Source: Pseudomonas rustica (GTDB lineage Bacteria; Pseudomonadota; Gammaproteobacteria; Pseudomonadales; Pseudomonadaceae). From it: a stretch of 64,000 nucleotides of DNA. The first letter of the stretch is position 1. Each line of letters opens with the position of its first letter. The stretch spans positions 248,001-312,000 of the forward strand of contig NZ_JAGYHF010000002.1 in the NCBI RefSeq assembly GCF_018336155.1, in the 5' to 3' direction. The notes under the pieces were generated by a model. The model was given only the letters and a program-made list of their open reading frames with translations. It did not search any database and had not been told where the DNA came from. Made by a program: the position numbers and the translations under genes. Positions 20,165-31,239 of the stretch are shown here, piece after piece.

Positions 20165-20696
20165 AACCCTCCCTATTTTGCTCAGTCTGGGCGCAGCACT
20201 GGGAAGCGTGAGCGCCTGGGCTCTGCCGAACGATCAGCAGCAACCTATCCGTATTCAGGCCGACGACGCCCAACTGGACGACAAGAACGGCATCGCCACC
20301 TATAAAGGTGATGTGATCATCACCCAGGGTTCGATGATCGTTAAAGGCAATACGGTGACTATCACCCGAACGCCGGCTGGCGATATCGACGTAGTGACGT
20401 CGGTGGGTAACCTTGCCTACTTCGAGCAACTGCAAACCCAGGGTGACGCCAAGCCTGTACAGGGCTGGGGCGTGACGATTCAGTACCACGCCGCGCAAAA
20501 CCGCGTCGTGCTGATCGACAAGGCCAAGGTCGTCGACAAGGACAACAACACGACTCAGGGCGAGAAAATCGTCTATGACACCGTGAAGAAACTGGCCAGC
20601 GCCGGTCGCGCTACCGGCAGCAAAGTCACCGAATCGCGTCCGCGTATCGACATGGTGATCCAGCCGAAGAAGAAAACTGACGAGAAGACCCAGTAA
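20151..20696 (+). CDS. lptA: LPS transport periplasmic protein LptA
   Basis: The 181-residue product has a signal peptide (to about SVSAWA) and the OstA-like beta-jellyroll ([30 protein letters not shown]). It polymerises into the periplasmic bridge that carries LPS from LptC to LptD. The tail is lysine-rich (QPKKKTDEK). It overlaps lptB by one base. Confidence 0.94.
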   Translation: MRLVKTLPILLSLGAALGSVSAWALPNDQQQPIRIQADDAQLDDKNGIATYKGDVIITQGSMIVKGNTVTITRTPAGDIDVVTSVGNLAYFEQLQTQGDAKPVQGWGVTIQYHAAQNRVVLIDKAKVVDKDNNTTQGEKIVYDTVKKLASAGRATGSKVTESRPRIDMVIQPKKKTDEKTQ

Positions 20697-21421
20697 TGGC
20701 AACTCTGAAAGCTCAGCACCTGGCCAAGGCCTATAAAAGCCGCCAGGTCGTGCGTGATGTCAGCCTGTCGATCGACAGCGGCCAGATTGTTGGTTTGCTC
20801 GGCCCGAACGGTGCCGGTAAAACCACCTGCTTCTACATGATCGTGGGTTTGGTACAGGCCGATCAGGGCCGTGTGCTGATCGACGATCTGGACGTCAGCC
20901 ACCAGCCAATGCACGGTCGTGCCAAGGCCGGTATCGGCTATCTGCCGCAAGAAGCGTCGATCTTCCGCAAACTGTCGGTGGCCGACAACATCATGGCCAT
21001 TCTCGAGACCCGTCAGGAACTCGACAAGGCCGGTCGCCGCAAAGAGCTGGAAAGCCTGCTGCAGGAATTCCACATCACGCACATCCGCGACAACCTCGGC
21101 ATGAGCCTGTCCGGTGGTGAACGCCGCCGGGTGGAAATCGCTCGCGCACTGGCCACCGCACCAAAATTCATCCTGCTCGACGAACCGTTCGCCGGTGTCG
21201 ACCCGATCTCGGTCGGCGACATCAAGCAGATCATCCACCACCTCAAGGCCAAGGGCATCGGTGTTCTGATCACCGACCACAACGTCCGCGAGACGCTGGA
21301 TATCTGCGAAACCGCTTACATCGTCAACGACGGTCAACTGATCGCCGAAGGTGACGCCGAGACCATCCTGGCCAACGAACTGGTCAAGGAAGTGTATCTG
21401 GGTCACGAGTTCCGCCTGTAA
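20696..21421 (+). CDS. lptB: LPS export ABC transporter ATPase LptB
   Basis: The 241-residue ATPase has Walker [10 protein letters not shown] at 36-44, Q-loop [14 protein letters not shown], signature [15 protein letters not shown] and Walker [13 protein letters not shown]. It drives LptFG-mediated LPS extraction; the lptF and lptG genes are not in the window. It is the last gene of the kdsD-kdsC-lptCAB run; rpoN begins 186 bp further with its own likely promoter. Confidence 0.96.
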   Translation: MATLKAQHLAKAYKSRQVVRDVSLSIDSGQIVGLLGPNGAGKTTCFYMIVGLVQADQGRVLIDDLDVSHQPMHGRAKAGIGYLPQEASIFRKLSVADNIMAILETRQELDKAGRRKELESLLQEFHITHIRDNLGMSLSGGERRRVEIARALATAPKFILLDEPFAGVDPISVGDIKQIIHHLKAKGIGVLITDHNVRETLDICETAYIVNDGQLIAEGDAETILANELVKEVYLGHEFRL

Positions 21422-21525
21422 GCGTCACAGTGCCCGGTGCGCAGCCGGAGTGCTGTATCGATTCAAGCTGGATTTAATACGCTTAATTGTTACAGCGCTC
21501 TAGGCAAACACTTCAGTTTCAGGCA

Positions 21526-21531
21526 TATAAT
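21526..21531 (+). promoter_or_regulatory. Likely -10 box of the rpoN promoter
   Basis: TATAAT lies 76 bp upstream of the rpoN ATG in the 186-bp lptB-rpoN gap. The -35 is not clear. Confidence 0.4.
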
Positions 21532-21607
21532 TTGCTTAAGTTTGGCGCTTCGGCGCCCTGTAGTGGATGGCGCATAGCGCCGGCGAATAAGGTGTTAAGC
21601 CCCTGCC

Positions 21608-23098
21608 ATGAAACCATCGCTAGTCTTGAGAATGGGCCAGCAGCTGACGATGACACCGCAGCTGCAACAGGCCATCCGCCTGCTCCAATTGTCGACCCTG
21701 GATCTGCAACAGGAAATCCAGGAGGCTCTGGAATCCAATCCGATGCTCGAACGCCAGGAAGAAGGCGACGACTTCGACAACTCGGATCCCATGGCCGACA
21801 ACGCCGAACAGAAGCCCACCGAGATCCAGGAACCTTCCTATCAGGAAGCCGCACCGACCGTCGATAACCTCGAAGACGGCGAATGGAACGAACGCATCCC
21901 CAACGAACTTCCGGTCGACACTGCCTGGGAAGACGTTTACCAGACCAGCGCCAGCAGCCTGCCCAGCAGCGATGATGACGAGTGGGATTTCACCACCCGC
22001 ACCTCCGCCGGCGAAAGCCTGCAAAGCCACTTGCTGTGGCAACTCAACCTCGCACCGATGTCCGACACCGATCGCCTGATCGCCGTGACCCTGATCGATT
22101 GCATCAACAATCAGGGCTACCTGGACGAAACCCTCGAAGAAATTCTCGAGGCGTTCGATCCGGAACTGGACATCGAACTGGACGAGATCGAAGCCGTCCT
22201 GCACCGCATTCAACAATTTGAACCGGCCGGTATCGGCGCGCGCAACCTCAGCGAATGCCTGCTGCTGCAATTGCGTCAGCTGTCGGCCAAGACGCCTTGG
22301 CTGGCGGAAGCCAAACGTCTGGTCAGCGATTACATCGATCTGCTCGGCAGCCGTGATTACAGCCAGTTGATGCGCCGTATGAAGCTCAAGGAAGACGAGC
22401 TGCGCCAGGTCATCGAACTGGTACAAAGCCTCAATCCGCGTCCGGGCTCGCAGATCGAATCGACCGAAGCTGAATACGTCGTCCCTGACGTCATCGTGCG
22501 CAAGGACAACGAGCGCTGGCTGGTCGAGCTGAATCAGGAATCGATGCCACGCCTGCGCGTCAACGCGCAGTACGCCGGTTTCGTCCGTCGCGCCGACACC
22601 AGCGCCGACAACACTTTCATGCGCAATCAGTTGCAGGAAGCCCGCTGGTTCATCAAGAGCCTGCAGAGCCGCAACGAAACCCTGATGAAAGTTGCCACCC
22701 AGATCGTCGAGCATCAGCGCGGTTTTCTGGAGTACGGCGACGAAGCGATGAAGCCGTTGGTGCTGCACGACATCGCCGAAGCAGTCGGCATGCACGAATC
22801 AACGATTTCCCGGGTGACCACGCAGAAATTCATGCATACCCCGCGCGGTATTTATGAACTGAAATACTTTTTCTCCAGCCACGTCAGCACCTCTGAAGGC
22901 GGTGAATGCTCGTCCACGGCGATCCGCGCGATCATCAAAAAACTGGTTGCCGCGGAAAATCAGAAAAAGCCGTTGAGTGACAGCAAGATCGCTGGTTTAC
23001 TGGAGGCACAAGGCATTCAGGTGGCTCGCCGCACCGTCGCCAAGTACCGCGAATCCCTCGGGATCGCGCCTTCGAGCGAACGCAAGCGGTTGATGTAA
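21608..23098 (+). CDS. rpoN: RNA polymerase sigma-54 factor
   Basis: The 496-residue protein has the glutamine-rich activator-interacting region I ([35 protein letters not shown]), an acidic region II (about 50-115) and the RpoN box [10 protein letters not shown] at 473-482, which reads the -24 element. It controls nitrogen, motility and carbon-source regulons with enhancer-binding proteins. The following hpf-ptsN-rapZ-npr genes form the classical rpoN-linked PTS-Ntr cluster. Confidence 0.97.
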   Translation: MKPSLVLRMGQQLTMTPQLQQAIRLLQLSTLDLQQEIQEALESNPMLERQEEGDDFDNSDPMADNAEQKPTEIQEPSYQEAAPTVDNLEDGEWNERIPNELPVDTAWEDVYQTSASSLPSSDDDEWDFTTRTSAGESLQSHLLWQLNLAPMSDTDRLIAVTLIDCINNQGYLDETLEEILEAFDPELDIELDEIEAVLHRIQQFEPAGIGARNLSECLLLQLRQLSAKTPWLAEAKRLVSDYIDLLGSRDYSQLMRRMKLKEDELRQVIELVQSLNPRPGSQIESTEAEYVVPDVIVRKDNERWLVELNQESMPRLRVNAQYAGFVRRADTSADNTFMRNQLQEARWFIKSLQSRNETLMKVATQIVEHQRGFLEYGDEAMKPLVLHDIAEAVGMHESTISRVTTQKFMHTPRGIYELKYFFSSHVSTSEGGECSSTAIRAIIKKLVAAENQKKPLSDSKIAGLLEAQGIQVARRTVAKYRESLGIAPSSERKRLM

Positions 23099-23171
23099 GC
23101 CACGTTACAGCGTTCCAGTGGCAGGCTATCCAGCCTGCCGCTTTATGCACTGGCAACGAAGGAGAAGCTGT

Positions 23172-23480
23172 ATGCAAGTCAACATCAGTGGACACCAACT
23201 GGAAGTGACCCAACCTCTGCGTTCCTACATCGAGGAAAAACTCCAACGACTGGAGCGACATTTCGACAAGATAACCAACGTGCAAGTCACGATGTGTGTC
23301 GAAAAGCTGAAGCAGAAAATCGAAGCCACCTTGCATATTCCCGGCAGCGAAGTGGTCGCCAACGCAGAAGATACTGATATGTATGCTGCGATCGACTCAC
23401 TGACCGACAAGCTGGATCGCCAACTCAAAAAGCATAAGGAAAAGACCCAGAGCCTCCTCCAGGGCGCGACCGGTCGATAA
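23172..23480 (+). CDS. hpf: Ribosome hibernation promoting factor, short form
   Basis: At 102 residues (MQVNISGHQLEVTQPLRSYIEEKL) this is the short HPF/YfiA type that binds the 30S decoding region and promotes 100S dimers with RMF. ATG 23172 has an AAGGAGAA ribosome site; the upstream in-frame extension from 23118 is not supported. It lies 73 bp after rpoN, as in other proteobacteria. Confidence 0.92.
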   Translation: MQVNISGHQLEVTQPLRSYIEEKLQRLERHFDKITNVQVTMCVEKLKQKIEATLHIPGSEVVANAEDTDMYAAIDSLTDKLDRQLKKHKEKTQSLLQGATGR

Positions 23481-23491
23481 CCCCCCATTCC

Positions 23492-23956
23492 ATGATCCGA
23501 CTTGAAAGTATCCTGACCCCCGGCCGTTCCCTCGTGAACGTGCCGGGCGGCAGTAAAAAGAAAGCCCTCGAACAAATTGCCAACCTGATCGCCCGCGAAG
23601 TGCCGGATCTGGAGATGCAAGATGTCTTCGAGGCTCTGATTGCCCGTGAAAAACTCGGCTCGACCGGTTTTGGCAACGGCATCGCCATTCCCCATTGCCG
23701 CCTGAAAGGTTGTGTAACGCCAATCAGCGCGTTGATGCACCTTCAAGCCCCTATCGATTTCGACGCCATCGACGGCGCGCCGGTTGACCTGCTGTTTGTT
23801 CTGCTGGTCCCGGAAGCCGCCACCGATGCGCACCTGGAATTACTGCGCCAGATCGCCAGCATGCTGGATCGCAAGGATGTGCGCGATAAACTGCGCAGCG
23901 CTCCGAGCAACGAAGCCTTGTACCAGGTCGTACTGGACGAGCAAAACGGGCAGTAA
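23492..23956 (+). CDS. ptsN: PTS IIA-Ntr regulatory protein
   Basis: The 154-residue EIIA-Ntr has the phospho-accepting histidine H68 in [11 protein letters not shown]. It receives phosphate from NPr in the regulatory PTS-Ntr chain (PtsP-NPr-PtsN), which links nitrogen and carbon status to potassium transport, polymer storage and sigma-54 functions. It starts 11 bp after hpf and is followed 2 bp later by rapZ. Confidence 0.95.
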   Translation: MIRLESILTPGRSLVNVPGGSKKKALEQIANLIAREVPDLEMQDVFEALIAREKLGSTGFGNGIAIPHCRLKGCVTPISALMHLQAPIDFDAIDGAPVDLLFVLLVPEAATDAHLELLRQIASMLDRKDVRDKLRSAPSNEALYQVVLDEQNGQ

Positions 23957-23958
23957 TC

Positions 23959-24816
23959 ATGCGTTTGATCATCGTCAGTGGCCGTTCCGGCTCGGGTAAA
24001 AGCACCGCACTGGATGTCCTTGAGGACAACGGTTATTACTGCATCGACAACCTGCCGGCGGGTTTACTGCCGGAACTGGCCGAACGCGCGCTGATTCACA
24101 CCGAACTGGCGCAACCGCTGGTCGCCGTATCGATTGATGCGCGCAACCTGCCAAGCCATTTGTCACGCTTTCCCGAATTGCTCGAAGTCGTCCGTAGCCG
24201 GCACATTCAATGCGATGTGTTGTACCTGGATGCCGACGAGGAAACCCTGCTCAAGCGTTTCTCGGAAACCCGCCGCCGCCACCCGCTGAGCAATGCCAAT
24301 CGCTCGCTGGCCGAGGCGATTCAGGATGAAACCGCCCTGCTCGGCCCGATCGCCGACCTGGCTGATCTGAAGATCAACACCACCAGTCTGAACCTGTACC
24401 AGTTGCGCGACACCATCAAGCTGCGCCTGCTGAACCAGCCGGAGCCGGGTACGGCGTATCTGGTTGAGTCATTCGGCTTCAAGCGCGGCATGCCGGTGGA
24501 TGCCGATCTGGTGTTTGATGTGCGCTGCTTGCCCAATCCTTACTGGAAGCCGGAACTGCGTGCGCAATCAGGGCTCGATGCGCCGGTGGCGGAGTATCTG
24601 GCGGCACAACCTGACGTCGAAGAAATGTTTCAGGACATCTTCACCTATCTGCACAAATGGCTGCCGCGCTTCGCAGCGAGCAACCGCGCCTACGTCACGA
24701 TTGCCATTGGCTGCACCGGCGGGCATCACCGCTCCGTCTACCTGACCGAACGTCTGGGTCAGGCCCTGCAGAAAACCCTGAAGAACGTCCAGGTTCGCCA
24801 CCGCGACCTCACTTAA
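23959..24816 (+). CDS. rapZ: RNase adapter protein RapZ
   Basis: The 285-residue protein has an N-terminal P-loop GRSGSGKS at 8-15 and a C-terminal domain with [16 protein letters not shown]. In E. coli it guides RNase E to the GlmZ sRNA and senses glucosamine-6-phosphate. Pseudomonas lacks an obvious GlmZ system, so the target here is unknown. It lies between ptsN and npr. Confidence 0.93.
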   Translation: MRLIIVSGRSGSGKSTALDVLEDNGYYCIDNLPAGLLPELAERALIHTELAQPLVAVSIDARNLPSHLSRFPELLEVVRSRHIQCDVLYLDADEETLLKRFSETRRRHPLSNANRSLAEAIQDETALLGPIADLADLKINTTSLNLYQLRDTIKLRLLNQPEPGTAYLVESFGFKRGMPVDADLVFDVRCLPNPYWKPELRAQSGLDAPVAEYLAAQPDVEEMFQDIFTYLHKWLPRFAASNRAYVTIAIGCTGGHHRSVYLTERLGQALQKTLKNVQVRHRDLT

Positions 24817-24831
24817 AGGATTCACACCGCG

Positions 24832-25107
24832 ATGCCTGCTCTGGAAATCGAAATCATCAACAAACTGGGCCTGCATGCCCGCGCATCGGCCAAGTTCGTT
24901 GGCGTGGCCGGGCAGTATCCGGATTGCACGATCAGAGTGGGTCGCACACCAGAGACCACGGTTGATGGCAAAAGCATCATGGCGATGATGATGCTGGCGG
25001 CTGGCAAGGGCACCAAGATCTATCTGAGTACTGAAGGGCATCAGGAACAGGAAGCGCTGGATGCGCTGGTGGCGTTGATCAACAACTACTTCGATGAAGG
25101 TGGTTGA
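24832..25107 (+). CDS. ptsO: Phosphocarrier protein NPr (HPr family)
   Basis: The 91-residue HPr-like protein has phospho-histidine H15 in NKLGLHARASAKFVG and the serine motif GKSIMAMMML. It passes phosphate from the PtsP enzyme I-Ntr to PtsN. Position at the end of the rpoN cluster fits NPr rather than a sugar-PTS HPr. Confidence 0.92.
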   Translation: MPALEIEIINKLGLHARASAKFVGVAGQYPDCTIRVGRTPETTVDGKSIMAMMMLAAGKGTKIYLSTEGHQEQEALDALVALINNYFDEGG

Positions 25108-25116
25108 CCGCCAAAG

Positions 25117-25180
25117 TCAAAAGATCGCAGCCTTCGGCAGCTCCTACAGTGAACGTTGCCGAAGGCTGCGATCTCTTGAT
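25117..25180. repeat. Type-1 REP pair, copy C (shorter)
   Basis: Inverted GCCGAAGGCTGCGATC cores sit in a shorter version: the right arm lacks the GTAGGAGCT end (GTTGCCGAAGG instead). It lies between the convergent npr and ZIP genes. Confidence 0.85.
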
Positions 25181-25182
25181 CG

Positions 25183-26076
25183 TCAACCTAATGCGGTATC
25201 CATCACCATCATCAAACAAAACCCGCTCAACAAGCCAAGACTGGCCAGTTTGTCATGACCATTGCGTCGCGACTCGGGGATCACTTCGTGGGTCACCACC
25301 AGCAACATCGCCCCGGCCGCCAGCGCCAAGCCTAACGGCAACAACACCTGCGCAAGACTGACCAGCCACGCGCACAACAGCGCAAACACCGGCTCGACCA
25401 GACCTGACGCCGCGCCGATCAAAAACGCTTTGACCCGCGACATCCCCGCCCCGGCCAATACCAACGCAATCACCAGACCTTCCGGCACATCCTGCAAAGC
25501 GATGCCCATGGCCAGGCTGTCCGCGTCCGGCATGCCGCCACCGGCAGACACACCGACGGCCATGCCTTCAGGGATGTTATGGGCAATGATGGCGAACACA
25601 AACAACCAGATCCGTGGCGGAATCACCGGGCGATCGACAGTGCCGACGAGCATTTCCGGGGACGCGCCCGAGACCTTTAGATCAACCAGATACAACCCGA
25701 ACGCACCGAGCATGATGCCAAAGCAGATCAGGCCACTGGCGCCCCACGGCGTCAGGCCAAGACTCTCAGCAGCGGCGATGCCCGGCACGATCAGCGAAAA
25801 CGCCGTCGCCGCCAGCATCACCCCGGCACCAAACCCCAGCAACGTATCGCTGAGTGCCTGCGGCATGCGCCGAATCACCAGCACCGGCACCGCACCAAGC
25901 GCCGTGCCGAGCGCGCAGATCGCACCACCCTGCAACGCCCGCAATAGCCTCGGTTCGAGGTTCAGCCACGCCAGTCCGTGGGCAACCAGCAAGGTCATGC
26001 CCGCCAACAGCAATAGCGATCCCACTGCGTAACGAAACATACGCCCACTTCCGATCGCCAGTGTTTCAGTGCCCAT
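25183..26076 (-). CDS. ZIP-family divalent metal transporter
   Basis: The 297-residue membrane protein has about eight hydrophobic segments and the ZIP signature in helix IV/V (IIAHNIPEGMAVGVSAGGG; GIALQDVPEGLVIALVL), whose His and Glu residues form the binuclear metal site. It probably imports zinc, iron or manganese. Adjacent to sodA and the Fur-type operon, which suggests a link with metal homeostasis, but it is separated by 30 bp only and could be read through from sodA. Confidence 0.88.
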   Translation of the reverse strand: MGTETLAIGSGRMFRYAVGSLLLLAGMTLLVAHGLAWLNLEPRLLRALQGGAICALGTALGAVPVLVIRRMPQALSDTLLGFGAGVMLAATAFSLIVPGIAAAESLGLTPWGASGLICFGIMLGAFGLYLVDLKVSGASPEMLVGTVDRPVIPPRIWLFVFAIIAHNIPEGMAVGVSAGGGMPDADSLAMGIALQDVPEGLVIALVLAGAGMSRVKAFLIGAASGLVEPVFALLCAWLVSLAQVLLPLGLALAAGAMLLVVTHEVIPESRRNGHDKLASLGLLSGFCLMMVMDTALG

Positions 26077-26106
26077 AGTCAGCCTTGGATTGTTTTTATA
26101 GATGAC

Positions 26107-26718
26107 TTAAACCAGTGCGGCCTGATAGCGCGCAGCAACTTCAGGCCAATTGATCACGTTGTAGAACGCGTTGATGTATTCCGGGCGACGGTTCTGGTAA
26201 CGCAGGTAGTAGGCGTGCTCCCAGACGTCGAGACCGAGAATCGGCGTGTTGCCGTTCATCAACGGGCTGTCCTGGTTGCCGCTGCTTTCCACGATCAGTT
26301 TTTTCTCCGGGGTCACGCTGAGCCAGGCCCAGCCGCTGCCGAAACGGGTCAGGGCGGCTTTGGTGAAGGCCTCCTTGAAACTGTCGAGGCCCCCCAATTG
26401 CTCATCAATCGCCTTGGCCAGCGCGCCATCCGGTTTGCCGCCACCGCTTGGCACCATCACTTCCCAGAACAGCGAGTGGTTGGCGTGACCGCCGCCCTGA
26501 TTGATCACCGCCGCGCGAAGTTTTTCCGGCAGATCCTTAACGCTGGCGACCAGTTTTTCCACCGGCCACTCGGCGTATTCAGTGCCTTCTACCGCCGCGT
26601 TGAGGTTGTTGATATAGGTCTGGTGATGCTTGGTGTAGTGAATCTCCATGGTCTGCGCATCGATATGCGGTTCCAAGGCATCGTAGGCGTAAGGCAAAGC
26701 GGGCAAGGTAAAAGCCAT
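26107..26718 (-). CDS. sodA: Superoxide dismutase, manganese type
   Basis: The 203-residue Fe/Mn SOD has ligands H27, H81, D164 and H168 (in [18 protein letters not shown]). GNQDSPL and the second-shell glutamine favour the Mn form. Co-location downstream of fagA-fumC matches the Fur-controlled Pseudomonas operon that expresses MnSOD and the iron-free fumarase under iron limitation. ATG 26718 ([18 protein letters not shown]) is the family start; the longer frame to 26763 overlaps the preceding gene. Confidence 0.95.
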   Translation of the reverse strand: MAFTLPALPYAYDALEPHIDAQTMEIHYTKHHQTYINNLNAAVEGTEYAEWPVEKLVASVKDLPEKLRAAVINQGGGHANHSLFWEVMVPSGGGKPDGALAKAIDEQLGGLDSFKEAFTKAALTRFGSGWAWLSVTPEKKLIVESSGNQDSPLMNGNTPILGLDVWEHAYYLRYQNRRPEYINAFYNVINWPEVAARYQAALV

Positions 26719-26719
26719 T

Positions 26720-27160
26720 TCAATGGACTCCATGGTGATGTGGGGCAGGCGCGCGGCGCGCATTGCCGGTATCCGGATGCAGCAGGCGTTGAGTGCGCGG
26801 GTATTCGCCGTGTTCGCTGATGAAATTCAGCAGCTCGACGTAGGTCTTGCTGCTCTGGCGCAGCGCCGCTTCACGCAATGCCAGGCGCTGGCGTTCGTCC
26901 TGCATGGTTTGCAACAGCCGTTGATGGATGGCGCAGAGGTATTCGGCGCTCTCCTCCGGCTGATTCAGGCGCAGGTGCAAATCCGCGAGGTTGTGGTGCG
27001 AGATGACGCAGGCCGCCACCGCTTCGTCGGCGTCCGCCCAGCGTTCGAACAACACTTGCGCCAAGGCCAGGGCTTGCAGGTAAGCCTCACGGGCGTCGAT
27101 CAGTTCGCCCAGCATGAAGCAGCGATTGGCCCGTTCGATCGTGCGTTTCCAGTGCTCCAT
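26720..27160 (-). CDS. Uncharacterised protein of the fagA-fumC-orf-sodA operon
   Basis: The 146-residue protein is predicted all-helical and TPR-like ([41 protein letters not shown]), with a histidine-rich C-terminus ([12 protein letters not shown]). The equivalent position in P. aeruginosa holds the uncharacterised orfX (PA4469 as I recall). The function is unknown. Its stop is immediately before the sodA ATG, and it starts 27 bp after fumC, so it is part of the operon. Confidence 0.75.
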   Translation of the reverse strand: MEHWKRTIERANRCFMLGELIDAREAYLQALALAQVLFERWADADEAVAACVISHHNLADLHLRLNQPEESAEYLCAIHQRLLQTMQDERQRLALREAALRQSSKTYVELLNFISEHGEYPRTQRLLHPDTGNARRAPAPHHHGVH

Positions 27161-27187
27161 GGTGAGCCTCCAAAGCGGTTGCGGGGT

Positions 27188-28544
<1,357 letters not shown>

Positions 28545-28564
<20 letters not shown>

Positions 28565-28952
28565 CGGTAAATCCTTGGACTAATTCAATGAGAGGAATCG
28601 AGGGAAGCAACTCGCAAGTGGCGAGCTGCCAGGTGTAGCGCTGCCAGCGTTTGAGCCGGCATTTGCACAGGGACAGGCGCTCCATTTCACGCAGCGGGCG
28701 CCAGGCTTGGTCGAGACAGAGGCTGCGCCAGTGCCACGGCAGCGCGATGTCGGTGGCCGTGTCGAGCAGCAAACGGAAGGAGGTTTCGGCGACCGTCCAG
28801 GGTGAGGTCGCGGTGCAACAAGACAGGTACCGGCCCTCGGCCAGGTAATGTTCGATCAGGCGCGGTTCGTCAGGATCCATCGCGCAACGGATCTGGCGAC
28901 TCATCCAGCGCCAGCTTTCGAGGTACGGCTGCTCGTGCAAGGCAGAACTCAT
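28545..28952 (-). CDS. fagA: Fur-associated protein FagA
   Basis: The 135-residue protein begins MSSALHEQPYLESWRWMSRQIRCAMDPDEPRLIEHYL and has several cysteines (SCCTA, LCKCRLK). It matches FagA, the first gene of the Fur-regulated fagA-fumC-orfX-sodA operon in Pseudomonas. The biochemical function is unknown. The probable Fur box starts 17 bp upstream. Confidence 0.85.
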
Positions 28953-28968
28953 GATCCGGGGCTCATCC

Positions 28969-29003
28969 GATAATGAGATTTATTATTAGATGATAATGAG
29001 AAC
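28969..29003 (-). promoter_or_regulatory. Probable Fur box of the fagA operon
   Basis: The AT-rich stretch holds two GATAATGAGA repeats (28969-28978 and 28992-29001) around TTATTATTAGAT, which together match the NAT(A/T)AT-type repeats of the consensus GATAATGATAATCATTATC imperfectly. Its position upstream of fagA fits the known iron control of this operon. Confidence 0.7.
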
Positions 29004-29020
29004 CAAAACAAGAGCGCCTG

Positions 29021-29104
29021 TGTAGGAGCTGCCGAAGGCTGCGATCTTTTGATCTTGTCTTTCAAAGCAAAATCAAAAGATCGCAGCCTTCGGCAGCTCC
29101 TACA
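29021..29104. repeat. Type-1 REP pair, copy D
   Basis: Full inverted GTAGGAGCTGCCGAAGGCTG arms with the TTTTGAT extensions flank a spacer containing TTGTCTTTCAAAGCAAAA. It lies between the fagA promoter and the pmbA terminator. Confidence 0.9.
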
Positions 29105-29115
29105 GGGCAGGCATG

Positions 29116-29155
29116 AAAAAGGCGCGCCATCCGGGTGGATGGCGCGCCTTTTTTT
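29116..29155. terminator. Bidirectional terminator after pmbA
   Basis: The GC-rich stem GGCGCGCCATCC / GGATGGCGCGCC has a loop of about four bases, with five A's on the left and seven T's on the right. It follows the pmbA stop by 14 bp on the leftward strand. Confidence 0.88.
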
Positions 29156-29169
29156 GTGACGGTTGCGGT

Positions 29170-30516
29170 TTAGCTGCCCGCGACAGTCATCCGTTCGATC
29201 AACACCGAACCCGTGCGAATGTTGCTACGCAGTTCCAGGTCATTACCGACCGCAACGATCTGTTTGAACATGTCGCGCATGTTGCCGGCGATGGTCACTT
29301 CCTGCACCGCGAACTGGATTTCGCCGTTCTCGACCCAGAAACCCGCCGCGCCGCGTGAATAGTCGCCGGTGACCATGTTCAAGCCATGGCCCATCAATTC
29401 GGTGACGAGCAAACCACGGCCCATGCGCTTCAACAGCGCCGCCTGGTCTTCGTCGCCATGGGTGACGAACAGGTTGTGCACGCCGCCCGCGTTAGCGGTG
29501 CTCGGCATGCCGAGTTTGCGCCCGGAATACGTGCCGAGGATGTACGAGACCAATTCGCCCTTTTCGACGAACGGTTTGGCGTACGTCGCCAGACCATCGC
29601 CGTCATAGGCCGAACTGCCCATGGCGCGCATCAGGTGTGGACGCTCATCGATGGTCAGCCATTCCGGGAACAGCTTCTGCCCCAGCGTGCCTTCGAGGAA
29701 CGACGATTTGCGATACAGGCTGCCGCCGGAAATCGCCGAGAGGAAACTGCCGAACAAGCCACCGGCCAGTTCGGCGGAGAACAGCACCGGCACTTCACAG
29801 GTCGGCACCGGACGCGCGCCCAGACGGCTCGCCGCCCGTTGCGCAGCGCGCTGACCAATGCTCACCGGATCCGCCAGCAGACTGCCCTGACGGCTGACGT
29901 CATACCAATAATCGCGCTGCATCTGGCCGTCGGCCTCAGCGATCATCACGCAGCTCAGACTGTGTCGGGTCGACGCGTAACCACCAATAAAACCGTGGCT
30001 GTTGCCATAAACGCGGCAGCCTTGGTGGGTGCTGAGGGTGGTGCCATCGGCATTCTTGATCCGCGCGTCGGCATCGAACGCCGCCGCTTCGCAGATCAAC
30101 GCCTTCTCGATCGCCTGTTCCGGGGTGATGTCCCATTCGTGGAACAGATCAAAATCCTTCAGATCCTTGGCCATCAGCGCGGCATCGGCCAGGCCCGAGG
30201 CTTCGTCTTCAGAGGTGTGCTTGGCAATCGCCAGCGCCGCCGCGACGGTTTCGCGAATCGCTTCAGGCCCGGTGGCTGACGTGCTGGCCGAGCCTTTGCG
30301 CTGGCCGACGTACAGCGTGATGCCAAACCCCTGATCGCGGTTGAATTCGACTGTTTCGACTTCGCGCTGACGCACGGAAGTGGACAGGCCTTGCTCCAGC
30401 GACACCGCGACTTCACAGGCGCTGGCGCCCTGACGTTTGGCTTCGGCGATGATCTGCTCGACCTGTTCCTGCAGTGCCGGCAATGCCTGCGGGCCGACGC
30501 TTTCAACTGCACTCAT
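29170..30516 (-). CDS. pmbA: Metalloprotease PmbA (TldE)
   Basis: The 448-residue protein is the TldE/PmbA partner of the heterodimeric TldD/TldE protease, which degrades unfolded peptides and matures some RiPPs such as microcin B17. It lacks the HEXXXH motif of TldD, as expected. I chose ATG 30516 ([16 protein letters not shown]) because GGAG lies 6 nt upstream; in-frame ATG 30522 and GTG 30528 sit on top of that ribosome site. tldD is 0.7 kb away but reads in the same direction, with darP divergent between them. Confidence 0.92.
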   Translation of the reverse strand: MSAVESVGPQALPALQEQVEQIIAEAKRQGASACEVAVSLEQGLSTSVRQREVETVEFNRDQGFGITLYVGQRKGSASTSATGPEAIRETVAAALAIAKHTSEDEASGLADAALMAKDLKDFDLFHEWDITPEQAIEKALICEAAAFDADARIKNADGTTLSTHQGCRVYGNSHGFIGGYASTRHSLSCVMIAEADGQMQRDYWYDVSRQGSLLADPVSIGQRAAQRAASRLGARPVPTCEVPVLFSAELAGGLFGSFLSAISGGSLYRKSSFLEGTLGQKLFPEWLTIDERPHLMRAMGSSAYDGDGLATYAKPFVEKGELVSYILGTYSGRKLGMPSTANAGGVHNLFVTHGDEDQAALLKRMGRGLLVTELMGHGLNMVTGDYSRGAAGFWVENGEIQFAVQEVTIAGNMRDMFKQIVAVGNDLELRSNIRTGSVLIERMTVAGS

Positions 30517-30624
30517 GCTCATCTCCACTCAAATTCTGCTTTCGGCTGGGGCCATCGAGCGACCGGGCCGGACAAGCGGCCCCCGACTGGTTATCATGGC
30601 GGCGTTTCTTTGCGGACTGCCACC

Positions 30625-31149
30625 ATGGTTGATTCTTACGACGACTCCCTCGATACGGGAGAAAAAAGCAAATCTCAGGTCAAACGCGAGCTGCATGCTC
30701 TGGTTGACCTTGGCGAGCGCCTTACAACACTCAAGCCTGACTTGATCGCAAAACTGCCACTGACCGACGCCATGCGCCGGGCCTTGGCCGATGCGCCCAA
30801 GCACACCGCGAATATCGCGCGGAAACGGCATTTGCAGTTCATCGGCAAACTGATGCGCGACCAGGACACTGACGCGATTCTGACCTTGCTCGATCAACTC
30901 GATGCCTCCACTCGCCAATACAACGAGCGTTTCCATAACCTGGAACGCTGGCGCGATCGCCTGATCGCGGGCGACGATGCCGTGCTGGAAAAATTCGTCG
31001 TCGAGTACCCGGACGCCGATCGCCAGCAATTGCGTTCCTTGATCCGTCAGGCTCAGCACGAGGTTGCGCAAAACAAACCTCCTGCTTCCAGCCGCAAGAT
31101 CTTCAAGTACATCCGTGAGCTGGACGAGACTCAACGCGGCCTGCGTTGA
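30625..31149 (+). CDS. darP: Ribosome-associated protein DarP (YjgA, DUF615)
   Basis: The 174-residue helical protein ([29 protein letters not shown]-like [24 protein letters not shown]) belongs to YjgA/DarP, which binds late 50S ribosome assembly intermediates. ATG 30625 ([15 protein letters not shown]) is the family start; the frame is open upstream to 30391 but that overlaps pmbA. It is divergent from pmbA and followed by repeat E. Confidence 0.9.
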   Translation: MVDSYDDSLDTGEKSKSQVKRELHALVDLGERLTTLKPDLIAKLPLTDAMRRALADAPKHTANIARKRHLQFIGKLMRDQDTDAILTLLDQLDASTRQYNERFHNLERWRDRLIAGDDAVLEKFVVEYPDADRQQLRSLIRQAQHEVAQNKPPASSRKIFKYIRELDETQRGLR

Positions 31150-31158
31150 TCTCATCCT

Positions 31159-31231
31159 TGTAGGAGCTGCCGAAGGCTGCGATCTTTGCTTTTTAAAGAT
31201 CAAAAGATCGCAGCCTGCGGCAGCTCCTACA
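31159..31231. repeat. Type-1 REP pair, copy E
   Basis: Inverted cores flank a short AT spacer (TTTGCTTTTTAAAGATCAAA). The right arm carries the variant GCCTGCGGC in place of GCCTTCGGC. It lies between convergent darP and tldD. Confidence 0.9.
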
Positions 31232-31239
31232 CACGTTTC